Notes: generated by a model not told the origin, from the letters alone. Counted from the first letter of the stretch, positions 17,806-27,844 are shown. The stretch: 39,249 nucleotides of DNA from Kastovskya adunca ATA6-11-RM4 (GCA_019359445.1 JAHHHJ010000033.1:1-39249); one strand, 5' to 3'. Numbers and translations are program-made.

Positions 17806-20800
17806 TTACTGAACTGAACTCAGTACTTTCTCTTCTGCGGTGTCAAGAGTCACTTCCGGTCTATCGGCTTCAGAAGGCGGTACGGCTTGCCAGAATTGCG
17901 GCAGGCACTTTGACCAATTTTCTAGAATCGACTTGGCTTTTTGGCTGCCAGTCCGTTGAGCATGGGCTTCAATGAGGTCTTTGAGCTGAGCCTCCCCAGC
18001 TGCGGTTGTCACCCGTTGAATTTTAATAATTTCCGGGTTCACTTTCGCCTGGAAGCTGTCGTCTTCATCCAAGAAGTAGGCGAGACCTCCGGTCATCCCA
18101 GCACCGACGTTACGACCGACGCTGCCTAAGACTACAATGACGCCACCTGTCATGTATTCACAACAGTGGTCACCCGCGCCTTCAATCACCGCTTGTGCTT
18201 TGGAGTTACGGACAGCAAAGCGCTCACCCGCACCGCCATTGGCAAACAGAATGCCGCCAGTAGCACCGTAAAGGCAGGTATTTCCCAAGATTACGTTGGT
18301 AGCCGGGTCATAGGTGATCTCTGGGAGGGGCTTAATGATGATTTCACCCCCATGCATTCCCTTACCGACGTAGTCGTTGGCTTCCCCTTCTAAGTGGAGA
18401 GTCATGCCAGGAAGATTGAAGGCTCCAAAGCTTTGACCCGCACTCCCTTTGAAGTTGAGGGTAATTTGCCCTTCAAAACCTGTATCTCCGTACTGACGTG
18501 CGATCGCACCTGCTAATCTGGCTCCCACCGAGCGGTCTGTATTCACCAGCTCAATATCTTTAGTGACCGAGCCAGACGTGCGAATCGCCTTCTGAATTTC
18601 CGGATCGTTCAGCAATTGATCATCGAGGATTGGCCCGTTGCTATGAACGTCTTGATGATTGAGCCAACTACGATCCACAGTGCTATCTGGTAGTTGTGTC
18701 AGACAATCCAGATTTAGGTGGGAGACTTTCGCCAGTTTGATATCGTCCCGGACTTTCAGTAAGTCCGCCCGACCAACAATTTCCTCCAAGGAGCGGTAGC
18801 CCAACCGTGCCAGGAGACTCCGTACTTCTTGACCTACAAAGTAGAAGAAGTTCACGACATGCTCTGGCATTCCGGTAAAGCGCTGACGCAGTTTTTCTTG
18901 CTGGGTAGCCACCCCGACTGGGCAGTTGTTGGTGTGGCAAATCCGCGCCATGATGCAGCCTTCGGCAATCATCGCAATCGAACCGAAGCCGTATTCTTCA
19001 GCCCCCATCAAGGCTGCCATGACGACATCCCATCCGGTTTTGAAGCCACCATCAGCTCGAAGCAGAACGCGATCGCGCAGTTGATTTTCCATCAACACCC
19101 GATGCACTTCGGTAACACCTAACTCCCACGGCACCCCCGCGTGCTTAATCGAGCTGAGAGGGGAGGCTCCCGTACCGCCATCATGCCCGGAAATTTGAAT
19201 CACATCCGCATTTGCCTTGGCAACACCCGCCGCGATGGTGCCAATCCCGACTTCCGCTACCAGCTTCACCGACACCTTGGCAACCGGATTAATCGAGTGT
19301 AAATCAAAGATCAGCTGTGCTAGGTCTTCAATCGAGTAAATGTCGTGGTGAGGAGGCGGTGAAATCAAGGTAACTCCAGCCTTAGATCGCCGCAGCATCG
19401 CGATGTAGGGGCTGACTTTCTTACCCGGTAGCTGACCGCCTTCGCCGGGTTTAGCACCTTGAGCCATCTTAATTTCTAACTGTTTGGCACTCATCAAGTA
19501 CTCTGGCGTCACACCAAAGCGGCCGGATGCCACCTGCTTAGTGGCAGATGAGGCGGTATCTCCATTCCGTAGACCTTTGAGGTGAGGCAAGGTGGGAGAG
19601 TTCCCCGCTTCATCGACATCATCGAGAACAGTAAAGCGCACAGGGTCTTCGCCACCTTCCCCAGAGTTGGATTTGCCACCGATGCGGTTCATCGCGATCG
19701 CTAGGGTTTCGTGAGCTTCCCGCGAAAGAGAACCGAGAGACATTGCCCCGGTACAGAAGCGCTTGACAATCTCTTCGACGGATTCAACTTCCTCAAGGGA
19801 AATGGAAGTGCGATCGCTCTTAAAGTCTAGTAAATCCCGCAATGCCGTTGGAGGACGTTGCTCGAATAGTTCTTGGTAGAGCTTGTAGTGGTCGTAGTTT
19901 TTCCCCTCTGCCACAGCTTTATGCAGTGCTTTTGCCACTTCTGGGCTGTTCATGTGGTACTCACCCTTCGGTTTGGCATTGATAAAGCCGTAGTTTTCCA
20001 GCTTCTTGAGCGTCAGTTCCGGGAATGCCCGTTGGTGGAAAGACATTACTTCCTGCGCCAACTCCGCCACGCTCAAGCCACCTAAGCGAGAAGCGGTTCC
20101 GGCAAACGCCAAATCCAACAAATCACCGCCAATGCCAATTGCCTCAAAAATCTGCGCCCCCTGGTAAGAAGACAGCAACGAAATCCCCATTTTCGAGAGA
20201 ATCTTTAATAAGCCCGCTTCCACCGCCTTGCGGTAGTTATTTTGGGCATCTTGCACGGTCATACTCTCAATGCGGCCCCGTTCCATCAATTTTTGGGTTT
20301 TGGAGTCGTTCACCCACTGACGCACCGATTCCAACACTAGGTACGGGCAAACTGCTGAAGCACCATAACCGATCAAGCAGGCAAAGTGATGGGTACTCCA
20401 GCACTGCGCGGTGTCGGCAATAATGGATGCCTTCATCCGCAATCCTTGACGGATTAGGTGATGGTGTACTGCACCCACAGCTAGTAAGGGAGGAATGTAG
20501 CTATGACTTTCGCCAATGCCAACGCCTTGGCGATCGCTCAAAATCAGAATCTTCTTCCCGGCTCTGACCGCCTCTGCGGCTTGCTCACACAAGCTAAGCA
20601 CCGCCCTCTCTAATCCCTGAGGTCCGCCTTGAATCTCAAACAATGTCGATAGGCTTGCCGTTTCAAACCCAGAAGTTTTTATTGCTTCCAGTTCAGCATC
20701 GTTCAGGACTGGTGTTTCCAGCTTCAAAAAACGGGCATACTCCGGCTTGGCTTCCAGCAGATTTCCTCGTTCGCCCAGCTGCATGCTCAGCGACATCACT

Positions 20801-22539
20801 AAGCTTTCCCGCAAAGGGTCAATAGGAGGGTTCGTCACCTGAGCAAAGCGCTGCTTAAAGTAGTCATACAGCAAGCGGGGCTTATCCGACAGCACCGCCA
20901 AAGGAACATCATCGCCCATGCAGAAGGTGGGTTCTTTCCCTTGGGTAGTCATCGGAGTTACGATCATCTCCACATCTTCAGCCGTGTAGCCAAAGGCAAT
21001 TTGCTGGCGCAGTAAGACTGGGGTTTCTAGCTGAGGAGAATCGCTAAACGCCTGGGGTGCGATCTCCTGGCGATACTGCTGGAGCCACTGACCGTAGGGA
21101 TGTTGAGTCGCAACACGCTGTTTAATTTCCCAATTTTTGAGAATTTCGTGAGATTCTAAATCTACAGCGAGGCTTTGTCCCGGCCCTAAGCGTCCTTTTT
21201 CAACAATCTCCGCTTCCGGTAAATCCACTACTCCCGCTTCTGAGGCGACAACAACATAGCCATCTTTAGTAATGCTGTAACGAGCCGGACGCAATCCATT
21301 GCGGTCTAGTGTGGCTCCGACAATCTTGCCATCGCTAAATACTAAGAGTGCCGGGCCATCCCAAGGTTCCTGAATGCCGCTGTAGTACTCGTAAAACTCA
21401 ACAATTTCTGGATAGTTTTCCAACGCTGGCTGATTTTGGTACGCTTCTGGCACCATAATCATCAAGGCTTCCAGGGGGCTGCGTCCGGAGCGTACTAGCA
21501 ACTCCATCACGTTATCTAGTGTCGCTGAGTCACTATTATCGGGATCGACAATCGGCTTCAGGTCATTCAATCCTTCATGGGTTTCCTCGGCAGGCTGACT
21601 TATTTCTGACTCTTGCCGTTTGATTTCTGACTCTGTAGTCGGCGTACCCCATAGCGGATGGGTTAAGTCTGCCTCTCGCGCCATCATCCAGTTAATATTG
21701 CCCAACAGCGTATTGATTTCGCCGTTGTGCCCTAACAACCGCATCGGTTGAGCCAAGGGCCACTTCGGCAGGGTATTGGTGCTAAAGCGACGATGATAGA
21801 CGGCAAAGGAACTTTGGTAAGCGGGGTTTTTTAAATCGGTATAGAAGTCTCCCAGGACAACTGAGCGCACCATCCCCTTATAGACAATAGTGCGGTTGGA
21901 AAATGAGCAAATATAAAAGTCGTCCGACCATTTCAGGGAGCTTTGCGCTTCCAACGCCTTTCCAATCCGACGCCGCACCCTAAATAGTTTTCGCTCCAAT
22001 TCCTCCCCGCGTAGTTCAGGAGAATTGACGATAACTTGTTCAATTTGGGGTTGATGTTCGCGAGCTTGGGAACCAATAATCGCGTCGTTTAGGGGGACTA
22101 CTCGCCACCCTAAAACGTCTAAGCCTTCCATGAGAAGTATCTCTGTTGAGAGCTGACGAGCCTCAGTCGCTTTTTCTTTGTCTTTGGGCAAAAAGACCAT
22201 GCCAAGTCCCAACTGCTCAGTCGGTGGCATCTCAATATTTTGTTCGTTAAACCATGGTTGGAGGACTTCCCAGGAAATGGCAGTCATCACCCCCGCACCA
22301 TCACCGGAATCGCGATCGGCACTGCAACCCCCCCGGTGTTCTAAACAGCCCAGGGCAGACAACGCCTGCTCAATCAACTTATGGCTGGCTTCCCCTTTTT
22401 GAGACGCGATAAAGCCAACACCACACGCATCCCGTTCCTCTATCAACCAGCGTTGACCAGGATAGGGTTTGGTGCCTTGAGCTGAAGGATTTGACGTTTG
22501 ATTGCCCTTTGTGGTTCTGTTATCCATTGGATGCTTCAC
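17806..22539 (-). CDS. glsF: Ferredoxin-dependent glutamate synthase (Fd-GOGAT), large subunit
   Basis: The enzyme converts glutamine and 2-oxoglutarate to two glutamates using electrons from reduced ferredoxin, the second step of ammonium assimilation. The class II amidotransferase domain begins after a short propeptide at the catalytic Cys in [11 protein letters not shown] (residue 39 from the GTG). The central and FMN-binding synthase domains follow, with [19 protein letters not shown]. The 3Fe-4S cysteines appear in [15 protein letters not shown], and the C-terminal beta-helix contains repeated GG motifs. Length (1577) is a little above the usual 1520-1560, partly because of an unusual linker near residues 300-325 encoded by heptamer-like repeats. 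The start is GTG 22539 or, four codons on, ATG 22527; the cleaved propeptide makes the difference minor. No small NADPH subunit gene is adjacent, as expected for the ferredoxin type. gltS is a synonym. Confidence 0.95.
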   Translation of the reverse strand: MKHPMDNRTTKGNQTSNPSAQGTKPYPGQRWLIEERDACGVGFIASQKGEASHKLIEQALSALGCLEHRGGCSADRDSGDGAGVMTAISWEVLQPWFNEQNIEMPPTEQLGLGMVFLPKDKEKATEARQLSTEILLMEGLDVLGWRVVPLNDAIIGSQAREHQPQIEQVIVNSPELRGEELERKLFRVRRRIGKALEAQSSLKWSDDFYICSFSNRTIVYKGMVRSVVLGDFYTDLKNPAYQSSFAVYHRRFSTNTLPKWPLAQPMRLLGHNGEINTLLGNINWMMAREADLTHPLWGTPTTESEIKRQESEISQPAEETHEGLNDLKPIVDPDNSDSATLDNVMELLVRSGRSPLEALMIMVPEAYQNQPALENYPEIVEFYEYYSGIQEPWDGPALLVFSDGKIVGATLDRNGLRPARYSITKDGYVVVASEAGVVDLPEAEIVEKGRLGPGQSLAVDLESHEILKNWEIKQRVATQHPYGQWLQQYRQEIAPQAFSDSPQLETPVLLRQQIAFGYTAEDVEMIVTPMTTQGKEPTFCMGDDVPLAVLSDKPRLLYDYFKQRFAQVTNPPIDPLRESLVMSLSMQLGERGNLLEAKPEYARFLKLETPVLNDAELEAIKTSGFETASLSTLFEIQGGPQGLERAVLSLCEQAAEAVRAGKKILILSDRQGVGIGESHSYIPPLLAVGAVHHHLIRQGLRMKASIIADTAQCWSTHHFACLIGYGASAVCPYLVLESVRQWVNDSKTQKLMERGRIESMTVQDAQNNYRKAVEAGLLKILSKMGISLLSSYQGAQIFEAIGIGGDLLDLAFAGTASRLGGLSVAELAQEVMSFHQRAFPELTLKKLENYGFINAKPKGEYHMNSPEVAKALHKAVAEGKNYDHYKLYQELFEQRPPTALRDLLDFKSDRTSISLEEVESVEEIVKRFCTGAMSLGSLSREAHETLAIAMNRIGGKSNSGEGGEDPVRFTVLDDVDEAGNSPTLPHLKGLRNGDTASSATKQVASGRFGVTPEYLMSAKQLEIKMAQGAKPGEGGQLPGKKVSPYIAMLRRSKAGVTLISPPPHHDIYSIEDLAQLIFDLHSINPVAKVSVKLVAEVGIGTIAAGVAKANADVIQISGHDGGTGASPLSSIKHAGVPWELGVTEVHRVLMENQLRDRVLLRADGGFKTGWDVVMAALMGAEEYGFGSIAMIAEGCIMARICHTNNCPVGVATQQEKLRQRFTGMPEHVVNFFYFVGQEVRSLLARLGYRSLEEIVGRADLLKVRDDIKLAKVSHLNLDCLTQLPDSTVDRSWLNHQDVHSNGPILDDQLLNDPEIQKAIRTSGSVTKDIELVNTDRSVGARLAGAIARQYGDTGFEGQITLNFKGSAGQSFGAFNLPGMTLHLEGEANDYVGKGMHGGEIIIKPLPEITYDPATNVILGNTCLYGATGGILFANGGAGERFAVRNSKAQAVIEGAGDHCCEYMTGGVIVVLGSVGRNVGAGMTGGLAYFLDEDDSFQAKVNPEIIKIQRVTTAAGEAQLKDLIEAHAQRTGSQKAKSILENWSKCLPQFWQAVPPSEADRPEVTLDTAEEKVLSSVQ

Positions 22540-22920
22540 GTTCTTTACTAATACAAATTTACGGATGGCAGGCTGTTAACCCTGTTGTGAAGGTACTGAC
22601 CTCAAATTCTTCCACAGGATTAAGGAATTAAAAACAACTGACAGTAATGGAAAATATACTGTTATATTTGTTAGTTTGGATAGCCACTGAACTTAATAGA
22701 GGCTGATGGCAGGGAGTAGATTTATCCCTCAACCGGGCGCAAGTTTTTGGAGAACTCTACGGTTCTGTTCAGCTCGGGTATTTTAAAACGTAACTTCAGC
22801 AATTCCCAAACCGACGTGATAGGCGATAATCACTGATGGTGTTTTTAAGAAAACTTTTGAAACCTTATCTTTCAGATACCAGCATTCTGCTAGTTTGACA
22901 GACTAGCAATATTATAGGAA

Positions 22921-23042
22921 ATGCTCCACTGGAGCAATCCCTGGTAGTTTCAAGGTTGCCACGGCAACTTCTCCTGATCACAAGTTTTCTCTATGGTTCT
23001 GGCATCTACTCCTCTAATCCCAGCTAGGAGATGGCAGTTTTT
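22921..23042 (+). ncRNA. Candidate small RNA or attenuated leader (about 122 nt)
   Basis: The stretch has the layout of a bacterial small RNA. A TATTAT-like -10 at 22910-22915 is followed by a perfect 5' hairpin TGCTCCA-C-TGGAGCA (22922-22936) and a second hairpin GTTGCC-AC-GGCAAC (22955-22968). A pyrimidine-rich single-stranded segment containing TTCTCCT comes next. A composite stem (CTGGCAT/ATGGCAG with one mismatch, then CTCCT/AGGAG, 22999-23037) ends in five Ts. No -35 is obvious at normal spacing; a TTGACA at 22895 is too close. It could instead be the prematurely terminated leader of the gene starting at 23275. It matches no RNA family that I recognise. Confidence 0.4.
22999..23042 (+). 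terminator. Intrinsic terminator of the candidate small RNA / leader
   Basis: The stem pairs CTGGCAT with ATGGCAG (one G-G mismatch) and CTCCT with AGGAG, with a 3-base bulge, a 12-base loop and a TTTTT tract at 23038-23042. It lies on the plus strand, 232 bases upstream of the next start codon, with no gene before it on this strand for over 5 kb, so it must serve an untranslated transcript. Confidence 0.5.
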
Positions 23043-23274
23043 GAGTATTTGAACTATGAGGGACGAACTTACCCTCAGGAGTAAGGTCTTAATGACTCTG
23101 GGAACACCGTGCTGATTTGGTGGGTCTTCGGTGGACAGAGCAGATAGTTAGTGGCTCCTAGTATTTATTATGAAACTGAAACCGACAAACAGAAGCAAAT
23201 AAAGTCATTGTTTCTTGATAGTTCGACTCAACAAGAATTTTTAAAGACCAAATCTTTGCAAAAGAGGCTGCTGG

Positions 23275-25344
23275 ATGAGCAGGAGAACAATACCAAAGAA
23301 GCCGAGGAACTGGGGGTTTAGCCAGGGGAAAGCGTCTGAATACATGAGTGTCTTCTGGCTACCCTCAGTAGTGACGTCATCACTTTGCTTATCGCTGTTT
23401 CAGGGGGGAGATGCCCCCACACAATTATTAGATACAGGGAAGGCATTGTTAGGACAATTGCCCCCTGTGACTAAAACCGCTTCAGGTCAGGCGTATCTAG
23501 TAAATCGGTTAGAAAATCTAGAGCAATCCGGGTTAGCCCAAGCTAGTGGGCGATCGCCTATTACTAGTGATACCCCCACTGAACCGAGAGCAACAAGCCC
23601 AACCCCTGCCCTACGACAAGGAACCCGCATCTCTTTAAATGGTCGCACCCTGACGGCAGCCTGGAAGCAATGGCAGCCCCCTGGAGCCGCCTCCCGCACC
23701 GGAATTAGTGACGCGGGGTTGGTTCAAGCACTGGGAATGGAACTGTTGAGCAATCAGGAATTAAGCCGACAGCCCGTGCACTGGTTTTCCGACCCCACTA
23801 GTACTCCTTTGATCCTAGCAACTGACAATGGTGGCACTTACCGCTATCTAGATATCACGGATTTTGCCAAAAAGGCGGGTTTGCAACTCCAAGTCAGTGG
23901 CGATACGCTCCAGATATCCTCTACTCCTGCACAGGTGGCAAACATCCGCAAGGGTAAGCAAGCCTGGGGAGAGCGTATCGTTGTGGACTTAGACCGTCCG
24001 ACTCCCTGGCAGGTGAGCGGTGATCTCCGCACTACCGCCCTGATCACCCTTGATGCAGCTAGCGATCCCCTACTGATCCAACGCTTCACTCCTCCCCCTC
24101 CTAATCCCTTGCAGGGCATCTTGGACAAATTGCCCTTTCCTTTGCCTGACGATGACTCCGAGCGCCAAGCTGATCAGTCGCCGCTAGTCGTAGAAAGTAC
24201 TCAAAACCAAACTACAATTCGCGTGCCTATTCCTGAAGGGATGCAGCTACAAATCTCATCATTACCTAATCCCCATCGCTTAGTCATCGATTTGCGACCA
24301 GATGCTATGCCTGAGCGAGAAATTCTCTGGGCACCGGGGCTGCGTTGGCGTCAACAGTATGTAACCTTAGGAACTGAACGCTTCCCGGTTGTTTGGTTAG
24401 AAGCAAATCCCCGGTCTGCGAATATGCAATTTAGACCGATCTGGGGTAATCCTCAGAGTATGGTCGGAACAGCTCCCTTAATTCAGACCGCTCCCTTGTG
24501 GCAATCGGCAGCAGCGATTAACGTCGGCTTTTTCAATCGTAACAATCAGCTCCCCTTGGGAGCAATTCGCCGTGACGGTCGTTGGTTGTCTGGCCCAATT
24601 CTGGATCGAGCCGCGATCGCCTGGAATGAGCGCGGTCAATTTAAAATTGGACGTCTCAGTCTTCAGGAAGTATTAGTCACCACCACCGGAGAGCAACTGC
24701 CCGTTTTATTTCTCAATAGCGGCTATGTCAAGGCGGGAATTTCTCGCTACACCCGCGAATGGGGAGCCACCTACACGCCCCTAGTGGACAATGAAATTCT
24801 GTTAGTTGTTCAGAACGACCGGATCACGGAGCACTTAGTTGCCGGAACAGCGGGCGAGGGAGCCTTCGCGATCCCTACAAATGGCTACCTGCTTGCGCTC
24901 CGCTCTAGCCCAATGGTGGTGGCTTCCCTAGCCGTGGGGACACCTGTCCGCCTCATGAGTGCGACAGCGCCAACTGAGTTTGGGGCTTATCCCCACATTC
25001 TTGGTGCAGGACCGCTCTTGGTACAAAATCGGCAAATTGTTTTGGATGCGACAGCCGAGCAATTTAGCGAGGCGTTTGCCGGACAATTTGCCTCTCGCAG
25101 CGCGATCGCCACTACAGCATCGGGTACTGTGTTGATTGCCGCTATCCACAATCGAGTTGGCGGACGAGGCCCAAATTTACAGGAAACAGCGCAATTAATG
25201 CAGAAACTCGGAGCTGTTGACGCCCTCAACCTAGATGGTGGTAGTTCCACGTCTCTTTATTTAGGAGGTCAATTACTTGATCGTGCTCCTAGCACGGCAG
25301 CTCGTGTTCACAACGGGCTAGGGATTTTCCTCCAGCCCCGTTAA
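23275..25344 (+). CDS. Phosphodiester glycosidase (NAGPA) domain protein with AMIN-like segment
   Basis: This 689-residue protein is probably exported. A hydrophobic stretch near residues 25-45 (SVFWLPSVVTSSLCLSLF) could serve as signal or anchor. A middle region at about 300-350 (PHRLVIDLRPD) resembles AMIN-type cell-wall targeting modules. The C-terminal third is the phosphodiester glycosidase domain (PF09992), recognisable by IAAIHNRVGGRGPNLQETA and the conserved VDALNLDGGSSTSLYLGG. The mammalian relative uncovers mannose-6-phosphate by removing GlcNAc from a phosphodiester. Bacterial members are thought to act on cell-wall or extracellular glycans, with the substrate not known here. ATG 23275 has AGAGG 8 bases upstream. 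A long hairpin-rich leader precedes it. Confidence 0.8.
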   Translation: MSRRTIPKKPRNWGFSQGKASEYMSVFWLPSVVTSSLCLSLFQGGDAPTQLLDTGKALLGQLPPVTKTASGQAYLVNRLENLEQSGLAQASGRSPITSDTPTEPRATSPTPALRQGTRISLNGRTLTAAWKQWQPPGAASRTGISDAGLVQALGMELLSNQELSRQPVHWFSDPTSTPLILATDNGGTYRYLDITDFAKKAGLQLQVSGDTLQISSTPAQVANIRKGKQAWGERIVVDLDRPTPWQVSGDLRTTALITLDAASDPLLIQRFTPPPPNPLQGILDKLPFPLPDDDSERQADQSPLVVESTQNQTTIRVPIPEGMQLQISSLPNPHRLVIDLRPDAMPEREILWAPGLRWRQQYVTLGTERFPVVWLEANPRSANMQFRPIWGNPQSMVGTAPLIQTAPLWQSAAAINVGFFNRNNQLPLGAIRRDGRWLSGPILDRAAIAWNERGQFKIGRLSLQEVLVTTTGEQLPVLFLNSGYVKAGISRYTREWGATYTPLVDNEILLVVQNDRITEHLVAGTAGEGAFAIPTNGYLLALRSSPMVVASLAVGTPVRLMSATAPTEFGAYPHILGAGPLLVQNRQIVLDATAEQFSEAFAGQFASRSAIATTASGTVLIAAIHNRVGGRGPNLQETAQLMQKLGAVDALNLDGGSSTSLYLGGQLLDRAPSTAARVHNGLGIFLQPR

Positions 25345-25346
25345 GA

Positions 25347-25378
25347 AAAGGAGTCCCCAGTCTAGTTAAAGCTCCTTT
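25347..25378 (+). terminator. Probable terminator after the glycosidase-domain gene
   Basis: A 7-base stem, AAAGGAG (25347-25353) with CTCCTTT (25372-25378), starts three bases after the stop codon. The U-tract is only the three Ts of the stem itself, so this is weaker than the other terminators here. Confidence 0.4.
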
Positions 25379-25571
25379 AAAGCCAGCTCGACTTCCATAA
25401 AGACTTGATGTAAATTCGTCAAATAACGAGCTAAATACTGACAACAATTAGATATTGTTTGTTATGTTTGGCTTGGGTTACACAATTTCATCCTCAACCG
25501 ACACACCTTGAACTCGACTCGAACAGTCATTAACTGTTAGTTTTTGTAGCCATTATTTAGGAGAAAAATTC

Positions 25572-26000
25572 ATGGCTCAGTCGCCAGAAGTTGCTCAAGT
25601 TTCCACTCTTCCTCTACCAACATCCATCTCTTCACTGGGCGTCGCCGCCACAGAAATGCGCCCTTGGGGATCTTTTACGATTTTAGAAGAGGGACGGGGC
25701 TACAAAATTAAGCGAATTGAAGTTAAACCCGGTCATCGCCTCAGCCTGCAAATGCATCACCATCGCAGCGAGCATTGGATTGTCGTCTCTGGAACAGCTA
25801 AGGTGTCTTGTGGTGACCAGGAACTCGTCCTCAGCAGTAATGAATCAACCTATGTTCCTCAATGCACCACGCACCGCCTAGAAAATCCTGGTGTTATTTC
25901 CCTGGTGTTAATCGAGGTTCAAAACGGAGAATATCTAGGTGAAGACGATATTGTGCGTTTTCAAGATGATTATGCTCGAAACCAGCCTCAGGCAAAGTAA
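25572..26000 (+). CDS. Cupin protein, mannose-6-phosphate isomerase type II-like
   Basis: This 142-residue single-domain cupin matches the C-terminal isomerase domain of bifunctional ManC/AlgA proteins. RPWGSF near residue 32 and YKIKRIEVKPGHRLSLQMHHHRSEHWIVVSG carry the metal-binding HxHH-type motif, and PQCTTHRLENPG supplies the last histidine. It should interconvert mannose-6-phosphate and fructose-6-phosphate, feeding GDP-mannose for glycans, which would fit the polysaccharide genes 8 kb upstream. Stand-alone versions are common in cyanobacteria and activity is inferred. The ATG at 25572 has AGGAG 8 bases upstream. A clear terminator follows. Confidence 0.8.
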   Translation: MAQSPEVAQVSTLPLPTSISSLGVAATEMRPWGSFTILEEGRGYKIKRIEVKPGHRLSLQMHHHRSEHWIVVSGTAKVSCGDQELVLSSNESTYVPQCTTHRLENPGVISLVLIEVQNGEYLGEDDIVRFQDDYARNQPQAK

Positions 26001-26038
26001 ATAAACAATATACGGAAATTTACATTTCGCTGTGTGTA

Positions 26039-26064
26039 GCACTCCCTTGCTGGGGTGCTTTTTT
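26039..26064 (+). terminator. Intrinsic terminator after the cupin gene
   Basis: The stem GCACTCC (26039-26045) pairs with GGGGTGC (26052-26058), including one G-T pair. The loop is 6 bases and six Ts follow. This is a textbook Rho-independent terminator, 39 bases past the stop codon. Confidence 0.85.
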
Positions 26065-26129
26065 GTGGGTAGCTAGTGTTGCCGATAAGATAGCATTGGC
26101 AAAAGGATTATGTTTCAAAACTAACCGTC

Positions 26130-26462
26130 ATGATTCAGCTCAGTAAAGCGGCGGCGAGTGAAATCAAGCGTCTGCAAATGCACCGGCGGCAATCACAGGC
26201 AAAATTACGCCTAAGTGTCCGAGCTGGCGGTTGTGCTGACTTTTATTACACAATTGATTTTGACGCAGCCACCATAAGTCAGGGCGATCGCGTTTATGAT
26301 TGTCATCAGATTCAGGTTGTCGTTGATTCCCAAAGTCTTAACTATCTCACTGGGCTGACGCTTGATTACTCAGAAGACCTCATGGGCGGTGGCTTCCGCT
26401 TCCACAACCCTAATGTTGTAGAAAGCTGTGGTTGTGGGAACTCCTTCCGGGTTAGTGGATAA
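26130..26462 (+). CDS. HesB/IscA-family iron-sulfur carrier-like protein
   Basis: This 110-residue A-type carrier domain has the three cysteines of the family: one in RAGGCADFYY (residue 34) and two in the C-terminal SCGCGNSF. The conserved segment DYSEDLMGGGFRFHNPN lies between them. Such proteins bind Fe-S clusters or iron and pass them to client enzymes. The start ATG 26130 was chosen because MIQLSKAAASEIKRL is the typical N-terminus. Whether it is IscA, SufA or a HesB-like paralogue cannot be told from this sequence. It stands alone between the cupin terminator and the str promoter. Confidence 0.85.
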   Translation: MIQLSKAAASEIKRLQMHRRQSQAKLRLSVRAGGCADFYYTIDFDAATISQGDRVYDCHQIQVVVDSQSLNYLTGLTLDYSEDLMGGGFRFHNPNVVESCGCGNSFRVSG

Positions 26463-26516
26463 ACCCGACACATAAGATGTATCTTAGGGACTTTACCTTC
26501 GTGCCTAAGCTAGAAG

Positions 26517-26546
26517 TTGACACTAGCCCTGTCATGTTGGTATAGT
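26517..26546 (+). promoter_or_regulatory. Promoter of the str operon
   Basis: A perfect -35 box TTGACA (26517-26522) is separated by 18 bases from a good -10 box TATAGT (26541-26546). This places transcription start near 26553, about 50 bases before the rpsL ATG. It is the strongest sigma-70-type promoter I see in the window, as expected for ribosomal protein genes. An imperfect CTTAGG/CCTAAG inverted repeat lies just upstream. Confidence 0.7.
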
Positions 26547-26601
26547 TAGAATTTGTCAACAATTTTAGAAGTTTTAAAGGGAGCTGTACACGCTGTAACT
26601 C

Positions 26602-26973
26602 ATGCCCACTATTCAGCAGCTCATTAGTAGCGAACGTAGCAAAGCCAAAAAGAAAACCAAATCACCAGCGTTGAAGCAATGTCCTCAACGCCGAGGAGTT
26701 TGCACCAGAGTGTATACAACAACGCCGAAAAAGCCGAACTCAGCGTTGCGGAAAGTAGCAAGGGTGCGTTTGACTTCTGGTTTTGAAGTCACTGCCTACA
26801 TTCCTGGTATTGGCCATAACTTGCAAGAACACTCTGTCGTGATGATTCGTGGCGGTCGGGTCAAAGACTTGCCAGGAGTGCGTTATCACATTATTCGGGG
26901 AACCCTTGATACAGCCGGAGTCAAAGATCGGCGTCAGGCGCGTTCTAAGTACGGGACAAAACGTCCTAAATAA
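26602..26973 (+). CDS. rpsL: 30S ribosomal protein S12
   Basis: S12 sits at the decoding centre of the 30S subunit. The 123-residue product has the invariant [31 protein letters not shown] block and [16 protein letters not shown]. The lysines in TPKKPN and GRVKDL, where streptomycin-resistance changes usually arise, are the wild-type residues. ATG 26602 gives MPTIQQLI, the standard N-terminus. The nearest purine-rich site (AAAGGGAG) is about 15 bases away, which is longer than usual. It is the first gene of the str operon, directly downstream of a strong promoter. Confidence 0.97.
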   Translation: MPTIQQLISSERSKAKKKTKSPALKQCPQRRGVCTRVYTTTPKKPNSALRKVARVRLTSGFEVTAYIPGIGHNLQEHSVVMIRGGRVKDLPGVRYHIIRGTLDTAGVKDRRQARSKYGTKRPK

Positions 26974-26978
26974 TCCTG

Positions 26979-27004
26979 ATGCCTGCTGCTAGTCAGTCAG
27001 GCAT
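26979..27004 (+). other. Hairpin in the rpsL-rpsG spacer
   Basis: Perfect 7-base arms, ATGCCTG (26979-26985) and CAGGCAT (26998-27004), start six bases after the rpsL stop with a 12-base loop. No T-run follows, so this is more likely an RNA stability or processing hairpin in the str transcript than a terminator. The remaining 234 bases up to rpsG hold no gene that I can support. Confidence 0.45.
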
Positions 27005-27238
27005 TGAAATTGTCCAAAAAATTTTCTAAGCTGATAAGTTGCGTTTCCTTAAGCAATTCCTGACCCTTGTAAAGGGGGAACTGGTACAGGAAGCGTTTTT
27101 GGCTGAGAATGCTCCATTAGAATTGAGTAATTTGGCAAATACACTCAAAAGCAGCCGCTATTATCTTAGTGTCTTGATCTTTTTGTGTGTAGTCTGTGAA
27201 TCATTAGTTGTTAGTGTCTTTGTTTTGTAGGATCGATT

Positions 27239-27709
27239 ATGTCTCGTCGCACAGTTGTTAAAAGACGCCCCGTTCCCCCAGACCCGGTTTACAACAGCCG
27301 CTTGGTTAGCATGATGGTGCGGCGAATTATGCGTCATGGGAAAAAATCTGTAGCTCTCCGGATTGTCTACGATGCCTTGAAAACAATCGAGGAACGGACG
27401 GGTGGCGATGCTCTAGAAACGTTTGAGAAAGCAGTTCGTAATGTGACGCCTTTGGTTGAGGTCAAAGCGCGACGCGTTGGTGGTGCGACCTATCAAGTCC
27501 CAATGGAAGTTAGAACCGATCGCGGCACAACCTTAGCAATGCGCTGGTTGATTAGATTCTCCCGCGAACGTCCAGGACGGACAATGGCAAACCGCTTGGC
27601 AAACGAACTTATGGATGCTGCTAACGAGACAGGGAACGCGATTCGTAAGCGCGAAGAAACTCACCGTATGGCAGATGCCAACAAAGCCTTTGCCCACTAT
27701 CGGTACTAA
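27239..27709 (+). CDS. rpsG: 30S ribosomal protein S7
   Basis: S7 is the primary 16S rRNA-binding protein of the 30S head. This is a full-length 156-residue form with [20 protein letters not shown], the RNA-binding core [15 protein letters not shown], and the C-terminal [21 protein letters not shown] 27239 has AGGA about 6 bases upstream. In enteric bacteria S7 also represses its operon by binding the rpsL-rpsG spacer. Here the spacer is long (265 bases) with one clear hairpin, so similar control is possible but not shown. Confidence 0.97.
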   Translation: MSRRTVVKRRPVPPDPVYNSRLVSMMVRRIMRHGKKSVALRIVYDALKTIEERTGGDALETFEKAVRNVTPLVEVKARRVGGATYQVPMEVRTDRGTTLAMRWLIRFSRERPGRTMANRLANELMDAANETGNAIRKREETHRMADANKAFAHYRY

Positions 27710-27844
27710 GTTTTGTTTTCTCAAGCCTTGCTTACTAGTAGGCTTGTGTCCATAAACCGCGAAAAATTTAAAGAAAGTATAGAATTGTAAACAGAGCGAC
27801 GTCTAACGTTTTTAGACGATGGCAGCACAAGAAAGGAGGTAGCT

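Larger units (their letters stand above)
22540..23274. other. Long divergent intergenic region rich in inverted repeats
   Basis: This 735-base region separates the glutamate-synthase start from the phosphodiester-glycosidase start. I see no protein gene. It contains a 7-base-arm inverted repeat at 22888-22908, a candidate small RNA or leader at 22921-23042, and further hairpins at 23057-23077 (TGAGGG/CCCTCA) and about 23096-23142 (CTCTG/CAGAG enclosing CACC/GGTG). These may belong to the leader of the downstream gene. I looked for an NtcA box (GTA-N8-TAC) upstream of glutamate synthase and found only an off-spacing GTA-N10-TAC around 22644. Confidence 0.5.

Noticed and set aside
20025-20423. 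Open frame of 132 codons on the plus strand
   Set aside because: It lies entirely antisense within the glutamate synthase gene, is proline/serine rich and has no family resemblance.
22644-22660. Possible NtcA site upstream of glutamate synthase
   Set aside because: The nearest match is GTA-N10-TAC (or GTA-N8-TAT), not the required GTA-N8-TAC, and no -10 box sits at the usual distance.
27039-27230. 63-codon frame between rpsL and rpsG
   Set aside because: It has a TTG start, no ribosome binding site and no recognisable family; the spacer is better read as untranslated.
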